64,000 nucleotides of DNA from Mesodorylaimus sp. YZB2_4 (lineage: Eukaryota; Nematoda; Enoplea; Dorylaimida; Dorylaimidae). The stretch covers positions 186,001 to 250,000 of the forward strand of contig JASANH010001374.1 in NCBI GenBank assembly GCA_030248295.1, given 5' to 3'. Under the pieces are notes generated by a model that made no database searches, was not told the DNA's origin, and saw nothing but the letters and a program-made list of their open reading frames with translations. Shown in pieces: positions 31,601 through 43,600 of the stretch (its first letter is position 1; each line of letters opens with the position of its first letter). The position numbers and the translations under genes are program-made.

Positions 31601-34600
31601 TGGTCCGCCGCAATCAATTGTTACGAGTAATTTAGAAAAAGAGACGAAAAAATTGGAGCCAACATTTTTCGAAGATCCATTTTCTTTTGATGAGAAAGAA
31701 AAACGAACGAATTCAATTCGAACAGATATTGATAGCATAAATTTTGGTTTAGCCTTTCAATCAGATCCGACGAGTCCAGAAAAAACGGTTAGCTCGACGA
31801 ATTGCGGCTATGGTTCGAATTTGGGAGACGAAACTTTGACGATGACGAAATCTGGTTTAAACGAAAGTGGAAAATTGCAAATTTTTGAACAATTAATGCC
31901 AACCGCACCGTCGGCGTTTACGAAACCGAAAGACCACGGTGAATTGGAGAGTGTACGAAGTCATCACAGCGTCGATTGCGCCTTTTGTTCGCCTCAAAGG
32001 AAAATGGAGGAGAAATCGGAGAGAAGGCGAGGACGATGTTCCTTGCACGACATGGAGCAGTCGAGGGATGGCGAAGGGGAGAACGGGCTGTCGGTGGTTG
32101 GCGAAGGCCGCGAGGAGAATATGCTGACCAAAAGATCCTATGCCACTGGATTATTATTGCCATCGCCAAAACACAATGACGATTCGTTGTTTGCCAGTTT
32201 CGAAAATTTATCTTCCATCGCTACGGTAAACGAGGATGGAAAGGACAGGTAGGGGCCGCTGGTTTTTTAGACAGGATTTTCGACCCAAGTGCCTGAAAAT
32301 GGGCCATGTGAAAAAATGTGACTTTTCTGGTTGACACTCTGGGCCAATCGGGCTTCTATTGGAGGTTTGATCGGCTCAAAAAAATTTCTTCACGAGATAT
32401 AGAATTTTCATGTTTCGAAAATATGGTTTCAGCGATATTGATCATCAACGATCAATTTTCAAAACTTTGTCGATCGCCGAAGCGGAAATGAACGTACTTT
32501 ACAATGCCACTAACGGCGTCTGCTAATTCCTTATACTTGATTTTTAAAAGAAAAGACCGCGAAATTTGAATTTTTACACTAATAAAACAAAAAAGATACT
32601 AAATTAAGTTGAAGAGAAACGATTTTTATGAGGGATTATAAGACACCTATTGAGCATCATCACGAAATAAGTCCAACCAATTCGGTACCTTATGATTTTT
32701 AAAAACGAAAAGACCCCATGTATAACCGAAAATCGGTGTATAACTCGTTTTAAAGCATTTTCTGCGCTCTATAATAAGGTGTATGTTTTATTTTTCCTCT
32801 AGCATTGATCAGTAATCATTTCTCTTCCGCTTAATTTAGTATCTTTTTTATATCTTAAGGTTTTTATGAAAATTCAAATTTCGCGGTCTTGTCGCGGTCG
32901 TTAGGGGCATTGTAAAGTACGTTCATTTCCGCGTCGAAGGTCGATCTAGCTTTGAAATTCGATTTTTTTGGAGATCAATATCGCCAAGGCCCTATTTTAG
33001 GGTCAGTTTCTAACAAAAACATTCGATATCTTTCGAAGAAAATTTGTTTGCCGATGAAACCCCGAATAGGACCCCAATCGGCCAAGTGGGTCGATTGGAA
33101 AAGTCACAGTTTTCAGTTGTCCGATTTTGAGCATATTGGGTCTAGAATCTAGCAGAAACCCTGGGGCGCTTGGTTGAAAATTATTTTTCGTTTTAGTCGT
33201 TTGTCCGACACGCCTTCTCAACGATCGATGCCGATGGAAGTGCACGTTTTGAATTACGAGAGCGATGGTAATTTAGTGCCTGAGAAATACGTGGATATTG
33301 AAATACGTGTGGACGAGGACGAATCGACGAGCAAAGTATTGGATTTTGAGCCGCTTAGTGTTCCACCGCCGAGGCCGCCAAGAAAAGCTGATATTTTGGC
33401 AACGGACGAGCCTATGCAAAAAGTGGAATTATATACGAGGAAACCATCGAATCCTTCGACGTCGCCTACACGAGCTGGATTGGGTCAGGAGAAATCGGTA
33501 CCAGTGCTCGGCGTGCAACAGGCGTTGGCCATGCGACGAAGACAGGACGAGCCGGTTTCGAGCGGCGATGGGCAAGCGCCGTCGACTAGCGAACACGAAA
33601 CGGGCCTGTTCAGCGGGCACGAATTGGATGCTATTCCTGAAGGTGAGGCCAGTGTGCTAATGGATGGTGGAGTGGGGAGGATTATTTCGCTCCACTTGCG
33701 CAGACGTGTGTCGTAGGGGCGGGGGTTCGAGTCCCACTCCGGTATGCTATTCCCGAAGGTGAGGCTAGTGCTAATGGATTATTTTGGTCCACTTGCGTAG
33801 ACGTGTGTCGTAGGGGCGGGGGTTCGAGTCCCACTCCGGGACGCTATTCCCGAAGGTGAGGCTAGTGCTAATGGATTATTTTGGTCCACTTGCGTAGACG
33901 TGTGTCGTAGGGGCGGGGGTTCGAGTCCCACTCCGGGACGCTATTCCCGAAGGTGAGGCTAGTGCTAATGGATTATTTTGGTCCACTTGCGTAGACGTGT
34001 GTCGTAGGGGCGGGGGTTCGAGTCCCACTCCGGGACGCTATTCCCGAAGGTAAGGCTAGTGCTAATGGATATTTTGGTCCACTTGCGTAGACGTGTGTCG
34101 TAGGGGCGGGGGTTCGAGTCCCACTCCGGTATGCTATTCCCGAAGGTGAGGCTAGTGCTAATGGATTATTTTGGTCCACTTGCGTAGACGTGTGTCGTAG
34201 GGGCGGGGGTTCGAGTCCCACTCCGGGACGCTATTCCCGAAGGTGAGGCTAGTGCTAATGGATTATTTTGGTCCACTTGCGTAGACGTGTGTCGTAGGGG
34301 CGGGGGTTCGAGTCCCACTCCGGGACGCTATTCCCGAAGGTGAGGCTAGTGCTAATGGATTATTTTGGTCCACTTGCGTAGACGTGTGTCGTAGGGGCGG
34401 GGGTTCGAGTCCCACTCCGGGACGCTATTCCCGAAGGTAAGGCTAGTGCTAATGGATATTTTGGTCCACTTGCGTAGACGTGTGTCGTAGGGGCGGGGGT
34501 TCGAGTCCCACTCCGGGACGCTATTCCCGAAGGTGAGGCTAGTGCTAATGGATTATTTTGGTCCACTTGCGTAGACGTGTGTCGTAGGGGCGGGGGTTCG

Positions 34601-37600
34601 AGTCCCACTCCGGGACGCTATTCCCGAAGGTAAGGCTAGTGCTAATGGATATTTTGGTCCACTTGCGTAGACGTGTGTCGTAGGGGCGGGGGTTCGAGTC
34701 CCACTCCGGGACGCTATTCCCGAAGGTGAGGCTAGTGCTAATGGATTATTTTGGTCCACTTGCGTAGACGTGTGTCGTAGGGGCGGGGGTTCGAGTCCCA
34801 CTCCGGGACGCTATTCCCGAAGGTGAGGCTAGTGCTAATGGATTATTTTGGTCCACTTGCGTAGACGTGTGTCGTAGGGGCGGGGGTTCGAGTCCCACTC
34901 CGGGACGCTATTCCCGAAGGTGAGGCTAGTGCTAATGGATTATTTTGGTCCACTTGCGTAGACGTGTGTCGTAGGGGCGGGGGTTCGAGTCCCACTCCGG
35001 TATGCTATTCCCGAAGGTAAGGCTAGTGCTAATGGATATTTTGGTCCACTTGCGTAGACGTGTGTCGTAGGGGCGGGGGTTCGAGTCCCACTCCGGGACG
35101 CTATTCCCGAAGGTGAGGCTAGTGCTAATGGATTATTTTGGTCCACTTGCGTAGACGTGTGTCGTAGGGGCGGGGGTTCGGGTCCCACTCCGGGACGCTA
35201 TTCCCGAAGGTAAGGCTAGTGCTAATGGATATTTTGGTCCACTTGCGTAGACGTGTGTCGTAGGGGCGGGGGTTCGGGTCCCACTCCGGGACGCTATTCC
35301 CGAAGGTAAGGCTAGTGCTAATGGATATTTTGGTCCACTTGCGTAGACGTGTGTCGTAGGGGCGGGGGTTCGAGTCCCACTCCGGTATGCTATTCCCGAA
35401 GGTGAGGCTAGTGCTAATGGATTATTTTGGTCCACTTGCGTAGACGTGTGTCGCAGGGGCGGGGGTTCGAGTCCCACTCCGGGGGAGGATATTAGAGCGC
35501 GGTATGGTTGTGTCCTTGGAATAATTAGGAGTTATTGTCTGGAAGGAGAGTGTATTTTCTCAGTTGGCTGGCCGTGTTGTCGGATTGACTTTATTGTGGT
35601 CAGGTCGTTGGTGTGACTTTGTGCATAAGTGACGTGTGTCGGGGCGTGCAGGTAGGATTTCCTTCCGTCCTCGTTGTCGCTATGGTAGCCGCTGTAGCCT
35701 GGCACCATCGGTTGGTCGGTCGTGTCTCGAGTAGGCAACGGTATTACGGCTGTCAGCGAAGGAATCGTGAGAGTTTTTCTTCGATTCGATGGCGGGAGTT
35801 CGAGCTGGCGTGAAAGAGTGAGTTGTGAGGAATGATTGGCTTTTTCGTCATCGAGTGCCATTTTGAATGGATTTTTCACTTTTCCATTTTGACTAACTGT
35901 TGAGTGAGAAGGTTTGAAAAATTGGAATGGCGAAAGTGTCGGAAAAAGAAAGCGTGGACGGTAGTTGATTTTAGAATATTGAAAAGTGGAGTTAGGAAAG
36001 AGTAAGGGTAATAATTTTTGCCGATTCAGTGCTCAATTGTGTCGATGTTTTTATTGAACTAGTACATGGGTGGGGATGTTGAGTCAGGGGGGACTGAGTA
36101 AGCAGAGGACAATGGTTCGTCATTTTCCTCATTCGACTGGTGGAGGCAGTGTGGTCGTGTTGGTGATAGGAGCATTTTTGGTGGGACGAGGCCGAGTGAT
36201 CGTGGTCAAGTACGTGAGGGGGATGGTTTCGTGTACAAATGTACTTACAGCTGACCGTGTTTACGGGCGGCCATGAACTACGGTGCCTATCACGAACCAT
36301 TGTGCTGGCCTGGCCGTGTTTTTGCGCGGGGAGAGGAGAACCTGTTGTCCAGTTTGTATGACAATGGCCAGAGTTATTCATTATATAGAATGAGGGTTGG
36401 TTGAGGTTTTTTCGAGTTTTTTCTTGTTTCAAAGCGAAAAATTTGAATTTAAGAAAATCTGCGATTTTTTGAATGCCTGCGATTCAGTTTATCACAGAAA
36501 GCTGTAATGGGTAGTTCGAGTTAAGAAGAGACTAGGAATGGATTCGGAGTGGCCTGGACGACAAGCCGATAATTGGTTGGCGATGTTTTGAGTGGAGAGT
36601 TGATATTTTTTCATTGACGGGTGTGGTAGTTGTGGCGAGGAATGAGCGGGAGAGAAAATGAAGAATGCGGCCACGAAGAAGACGGTTTTTTTCTAGTGTC
36701 CATAAGAGGCAATAGCTGTTTGGTTGTGAAGTGTGCGAGTTTTGTTGACTGGTGGGTTGGATATAGGACGACGAGTCGACTTGGAAAATGGCCGGTTTCT
36801 CTCGTTGGATAGAATAAAAGTGTAGCCGGTCTAGTCGTGTACGAACGAAGCCAGGCCAGTCAAGTCGGGGCCAGACAACGAACGTTTTTCCATTCCGTGT
36901 TGACGATTTTACGTGGCGTTCATTCGCCTCTGTTCACCTTATATGGTTGGACCGCTGGCGTCTTGTTTATACTCGATAGGTGCCTGGCAGGCGAGGGGCG
37001 AGGCGGGGTCTTGCAGGTGCGCCCGAGAAGGAAATCATCTGATATATTGCCCTAATATGGTCTTTTTTTGTTCAACTATTGAATTTTGTGCAGAGGTAAA
37101 AAAAATGGAATTTGAACTTTGATTCGATAGAAATTAAATTAGGATTGTCCTTTTTTTCGTGGATATTTTTAATTTTAGTGACTTTGGATTAGCGAAATTC
37201 GAAAGGAACAAAAAACCCAAACTTACTGAATCTAGACATTAGGAATTGGGGATTTTGGATTTGAATTATGAAATTTTTCCCGGAAAGAAGATAATTTTTT
37301 TGTTTTCTTGTAATCTTATCATCGTCTGACTTGGGCAAGGAATGTAGTCTGGCTGGCGATATGGATCAAGTATGAAATATTTCTCGAAGGAATTCGCTCG
37401 AAAGGCCAAGGAATCGAATTTGAGGCGAGGCGAAATCAAAAAACAGCTTTTGAATTGAAAAAAAACAGATGGGATTTTAGAAAATGCTTATTGGCGCGTA
37501 AGATAGGAAATGCAAGTTGATGGAAAGCATAGTCGAAACGAAGTTGGCTGGCCTGGCCGAGGGTTTAATCTAGTCCAGAGGGAAATAAAGATTAATCGGC

Positions 37601-40600
37601 TTCGATTTTTGGGGGATGTTTTTGATTAGAATGTGTAATTTATTTGGATTTGGTTTTGTTTTGTGGGTTTGTACAATTGATGTTGTTTTCATTTAGTGGC
37701 CAATGCAAACGTTGAGCCGACGACGTCTGTCAGGAACGAAGTAACGCAGGCTCCACCCACTCAAATTTATCGCAATCCAAGTTTTGTGCGCGATTCGTTC
37801 AGTCGATCGGCTCGAAGGCAACCGTCTTTGACGCAGCGCCTGAAACAACAGCGTCGTCAGCAATCGAATGGGGTAAGAATTGGTTTTTTTTGGGGGAAGG
37901 TGGTTGTAAAGTGGCATGTTTTTAGAGTATGGCGGTGAACGAAACGGGTCCGGAATTTGTGTATAAAAGCCGTCTGGCCAGTATTAGGCTAAAAGCGCCG
38001 TCGGCGAAGGTATGTAAAATTTTTTGGGTAAACTGGCCAGGTTATGAATTGAATGAGTGATTGATGACGGTTGGATGGAATTCGTGTAAATTTGGTTTTT
38101 GTTGAGGGCATGATCCCGAATTGGGGGGCGTCCTTGACGGTTTTGTTGTGTTTCAGCGAAAGAAATTGTTTCGTTCGTCGGGCGATACGATTGTGGTGGT
38201 TATATTGTTGAACGGGCAACGAGTGGATGTGGAATGCCACGTGGATAGTACGGCCGACGATGTGTTCCAGGCAGTGAGTACGCACACGAATGTTATGGAA
38301 AGCCACTTTTTCGGATTGACCTATATGAAAGGTAAGAACGGCCTTGTCGAGTCTGACCGCTCGGATTAAAGTTCGAATGCATGTTTGGGCGAGTAGGAGG
38401 CCAGGTCTCTGGGGGGGGGGGGGTCCCCTTAAAGGGGAAGTCCACTCTAGAATGTGGGAATACCAAAATTCTGGATCTCTAGCACCTGTGCAGAAAATGT
38501 CGAAATTCTTGATTGCAAAGGGGGACCATTGGGAAATGAAAAATTTCGACTCCTTGAGGCAGGGTTTCTGGTAGATTCGACCCGATTGGCTGAAAATCGT
38601 CCTAGCGAAAAACTGTGACTTCTCCAGCTGACCTGATAGGGGTCCTGTTCGGGCGTTCGGTCGGCTCAAAAAAATTCTTGACTAGATATCGAATTTCCAT
38701 GTTTTGAAAATGGGGATTTGGCGATTTGATCACCAACGATCAATTTTTAAAACTAGATCGATCGCCGACGCGGAAATGAATGTAGTTTACAGTGCCAGTA
38801 ATGGCATCTTCTAATTCCTTATGCATTATTTTTAAGACGAAAAAAGACCGCGAAATTTAAACTTTTACACGCTAAAAAATGAAAAAGATAACTAAATCAA
38901 GTTGAAGAGAAATGATTTTCATCGGGGTTTTTATGGCACTTATTGGGCATCATCTCAAAAATATAGTCCGCCCAATTTGGTGCCTTATGAGTTTTATAAA
39001 CGAAAAACCGCATTTTGAAAAATCAAGGTTTTGACATTTTTTGCTGATTTTTTTTAGGTAAATGCAAAACGTGATGAATGTTAAGGAAAAAATTAAAAAT
39101 ACCTCCTATTATAGTGCGTAAAACAATGCTATAAAATGAGCTATACAGCGGTTTTCGGTTAGAAATGGGGTTTTTTCGTTTTTTAAAAAAGGAGGGACCA
39201 AATTTTCGTGATAATGCCCGATGTGTGCCTATAATCCCTTATAAAAGTCACTTCTTTTTTGGCTTGATTTAGTATCCTTTTTAATTTTTTAGTGTTTTAA
39301 AATTTCAAATTTCGCGGCCTTTTTTAGTTTTAAAGGTTGGCTTTAAGGAATTAGCAGACGTCGTTAGGGGCATTCTACGTACGTTTATTTACGGTCGGCG
39401 ATTGATCTAGCTCTGAAAATTGATTATTGGTGATCAATATCGCCGAAGTTCCATTTTCGATAATGGAAATTCGATATTTTGTGAAGAAAACTTTTTTTTC
39501 GAGCCAACCAAGCCTCCTATCCGGCTCATATGGTCAACTGGAAAAGTCACATTTTTCACTTTGCGGACTGTGGGTCGAATCTACCAGAAACCCTGTCTAG
39601 AGAAATCGAAACTTTCATTTGTCAATCTTTTCAAGCTAGAATTTTGACTTTTTCTGCACAGGTGCTTCATGTCGAGAATTTTGGCTGAATATCGTATTCG
39701 TTTTTCAATATTCCCGCATTAATTCTAGAGTGTACTCGCAGGTTCCACAGGGACTGGCCATTTGTGTTTCCTAAATTTGTTGTATTTTGCAGATGGTGAA
39801 CATTATTTCTTGGAACCGGAACAGAAATTGGCCAAATTCGCGCCAGCAGGTTGGCGTAGTATGAACAATAATAAGGACGCCTCGTACGCGAAATTCATGT
39901 ACACTTTATATTTTCGATTGAAATTTTATCCAGTCTTGTTGGATTTCGTCAAGTAAGTGGGGAGTATTGTGTTATGGGGTGGACTGACCAGCTTGTCTAT
40001 TTGTCAGGACGGAGCAGACCAGGCATCAAATTTACCTACAATTGCGGCGCGATGTGATCGACGATCGATTGCAATGTAATCGAGACGATGCGTTCGGTTT
40101 GGCCGCCATCGCCTTGCAAGCCGAATATGGGGATCGATTAGCGGATTCGTTGAATTATTTCGAGCCGATTTGCTATTTGCCAGAGGTGAGGGAAGAATGG
40201 GTGGAAAGGGGATGGCATGGGTTTAGTGATGATAATTTTCAGGGAATAATCGAAAATGTGGGCAATGAACAACGAGTGCGTACATTATTGGCCGAATTGC
40301 ATGGTCAATATGGTGGATTAAGGAAACACGAAGCTGAGACGGAATACGTGAGAATGTGTCAGACGGCCAGAGAATACGGAATCCATTTTCATAGAATTTA
40401 TAGAACGAAACCGAGGTGAGTAGGTTGCGTATTTGAACGGGGGGGGGGGGGGGGTCGAGTGCATTTGCGAAGAGGAGAGCTGGCATTGGTTTGGTGAAAC
40501 GTTGTCGAGGGTCCCCGTGCGTGCATGTTTTATCACGAATCGTAAGATCGTTGGCTCGGAGAAAATGGTGGTGGGATTTTTTAAAAATTAGCGGGAAATA

Positions 40601-43600
40601 CACTGGTTTTATTTTGCATTTAAACGGCAGAGCATATGTATAATTTAAGGTCGTGCTATACCTACCTGTGGGGGGTGCTTTGAGGTTTTTCTCGTAGGTA
40701 CTTGACGTCTGAGCTGAACATCGTCGATTCTAGTGAGAATTCGGGGGTTAGCAGACGTGGTTGCGGTGTCAGGAAGAGCCAGTACAGGCTGATGGGTCAT
40801 CCTGTGACTTGAAATCATTTGTGCACTTTTCAATGCAGTGTTTCGGCGTCTGCCATCGGATAACATTATGGAACGGTGTTTTGATGGTTTTAGTTCGTTG
40901 TTGACGCCGAGTCCGTTGGGCGATCCAGACACGGGGACCCCGTTGTGGATTGGAATCATGCCGAGAGGAATTATCATTTTCGAAGAAAGGGTAAGTGGTC
41001 AGAGAGGGGTGGAAAAATTGAGGAAAGAAGGGGGATTAGGATGTGGAACATGGGAAAATGAAGTTTTAGTGTTTTGAGGTTAATAATTAGCTCCGTGCTA
41101 GGCTATACTTTTGCTGTGGTCAATACCGATTTTCAAGAGTTTCGACCCAAAAACTTGAGCTCCAGTTTTATTGAGTTTGCCAGGGATCTGATCGCTGGTA
41201 TTAGAGAAAATTGAACAGTTTAGGGTGATATTTTGAGAATTGACGTAAGATTGTATCAGAAAGACAGATTTTCTTTTCTGATATCATATCCTTTGTAAAA
41301 TTATTCCAAAATGGCGGGAAATTCAAATGTTGTAACAGGCGAGAACTGGCGGTCTTTCTTCGAGCATAAAATGGAGGAAATACTTTTGGATTTTGCCGCT
41401 AACCGAGAGAACTATCGGAATAATGACCTCTGTGTCTTCACAGAAGCCCTGGCTGCTGGATTTCCAGTTGAGGAGACCGCCCTCCCTGCGTAGCACCGCT
41501 CAGACAGCGATAGAGGTCGAAAATGTGCGAGGGAGCACATTTTCGTCGACAGGGTGTCCACCGCCCTCGAAATCGTCCTCTGATTACGATCCCCTCCCCT
41601 CTTACATGTGACATGCAAGAGGAGATGTCGACGAGGCAGGGATGATGATTGTGTTTTGTGCAGGGCGGTGAACGAGTTCCAGTCAGTCAGCACCCGTGGC
41701 ACGAGACGCAAACGTTGCAGTTTGATCATAAACGATTTGTGATTGTGCCGCAAGTGAATGGAGGCCCGCCGAGAAGCCTCGTATTCTTCACGGATAATTA
41801 CAGAAAGTGAGGAATGTTTGTCGATTTCTATATTTGGTACAATCTAATATTGTTTGCAGGAGTTGCTATTTCGTTCGTTTTGCTGCAGCGCAGCATCGAT
41901 TTTGCATGCGACAGCGATTCTGGGCCGATCAAACATTGCCGAAAGATGAGAATGGAACGATTAGACCGACGGCTAGTTTGGATCGATCTGTATTGGCTGG
42001 CAAACGATTGCAAGTGCCCACAAATTATAATAGCAATACGTCGCATAGAAGGTAAGAGGAGGGAATTGACCTGAGGCCGTATTCTCGAAGCGTTTTCCAG
42101 CGATATCTTCCGCTCACCGAGCACTTTTCCATTGAGCTGACTGGGATAGCTATTCTCGAATGTATTTCTGTCACTGTTTTCCTGTCACCGAGTCTAATTT
42201 TGCAGTCACTGAGCAAAGTTGGTACGAAATAGTATTCTCAAAAAAATATTCATGGGAAAAGTTCGTCGAGATAGCGGGGGTGACTGGGAAAAAGATCGAG
42301 GCAATCAAGACCGCCTCGAAACCTTTTCCAGCGAGGTCTAATGAAGTAATTTCAAGCGAATGATAGACATGCATTATTGTCAACAGCCGTAAACTTCGTG
42401 AATATCGTTGTTGGATGGCCAGGTTCTGCTGACGAAGCAGTTATCGTGGGCCAAGGTGATTTGTGGGTAACATGGAGGGTGACTATCGACTATGCAATGC
42501 TATGCTGAGGCTGCGTAACTTGGCCAAAGACTGAAACATGCGAGAATTTTCGAGAGATAATGAGCCTGGTGGAATCATGATAGATAGCAGCTGATATGAC
42601 GCATGTCGCAAGCTAATGTGCTACAGTTGCTGATTAACGGGCCGTTTGGGATCACAGTTTATCAGGGCACACAATCTGATTGGTCTGATTTAAGCGAAAC
42701 AGATCGAGCCGTTTCCGCATAAAACTTTGCTGAAGAGTGAGGCAAGTAATCTGATGCTTTTATCCGCTTGTTTCTACTCGTATATGTTGCACGTGTGGTC
42801 CCTTTTGTAGAATTAAGATCAACCTGACACTCCCCTGAACTGGGAGCCGAGCAAGCGCTAAAGTCATCATTTTATGAGCGTTTAGTCCGCCGTAAGCAGG
42901 GTCCGCTTTTTTGCACTTTTGTCTTCATCTTGTGCAGCCCTCTGCGTCTTGTGGATTCAAGTTCAGCTTCCTCGTGTCTTCTCCAAGAGTGCCCAGTAAA
43001 CATTTCTTTTGTTTTGCCGGACTTTGTCGGGGCTTACAATAGTTTAATTGTTGGTGTACTGTATATGCACAAAAGCACAGATGGACCCAGCCGAACGCTA
43101 GTTTAGTTGCCCTGTTTCTGTATCGCCTATGCTGTCCCGTAATTATAATAGGGCAGCAAACCTATTTAATAACCAGTCATCAGTCGTCCTAGGTTAAGTC
43201 GTCTAGGCTTGTAAATTAGAAGGGGCACTGTGCGCCATTGAAACTGCGCTTTCACGCTGACCCCAACTTCCCATCCACCAAGTTTTGTTTCTAGAATAGC
43301 ACAATTCCGTTAGGCCTTTCTCCAGCCACCGCACTGGAATATTAGGGTGAGCTCGCGCTGAAATATTACACTCACCTCATTGGAAATTTAGGGATGACCT
43401 CAATGGGTTTTTCCAGTCAGCTCACTGTTTTCCAGCCAACTTTCGAGAATCCGGCCTCTGATGCGAAAAGATTCAAATTTGAAATTCCCGCGTGTGCCGC
43501 TTATGACAATACATCAAGGATCAAGCAGATCTTGTGCAAATTTTGGTTGAAGTGATAGATCATTAGCTATAACGACGATAGATCAAACTGATCTGCTCGC

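Noticed and set aside
32431..32526. Regular coding exon of the scaffold gene
   Set aside because: It fits the phase but the sequence is part of a foldback element also present at about 38.73 kb, and it ends in a stop. The exon at 33197 continues the frame and leads into the FERM domain, so the former is at most an alternative exon.
33973..35477. Repeated minus-strand open frames of 82-114 codons in the tandem array
   Set aside because: They are by-products of the 96/97-bp repeat: the unit length is not a multiple of three, the frames end at fixed unit positions, and no start context or homology is present.
33643..35484. Reading the array as a CRISPR array
   Set aside because: The units are contiguous and nearly identical with no unique spacers, and the host is a eukaryote.
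40839..40893. Scaffold exon starting at the tgcag acceptor at 40838
   Set aside because: It would break the reading frame from the previous exon. The acceptor at 40893 restores phase and leads directly into the conserved FERM F3 sequence.
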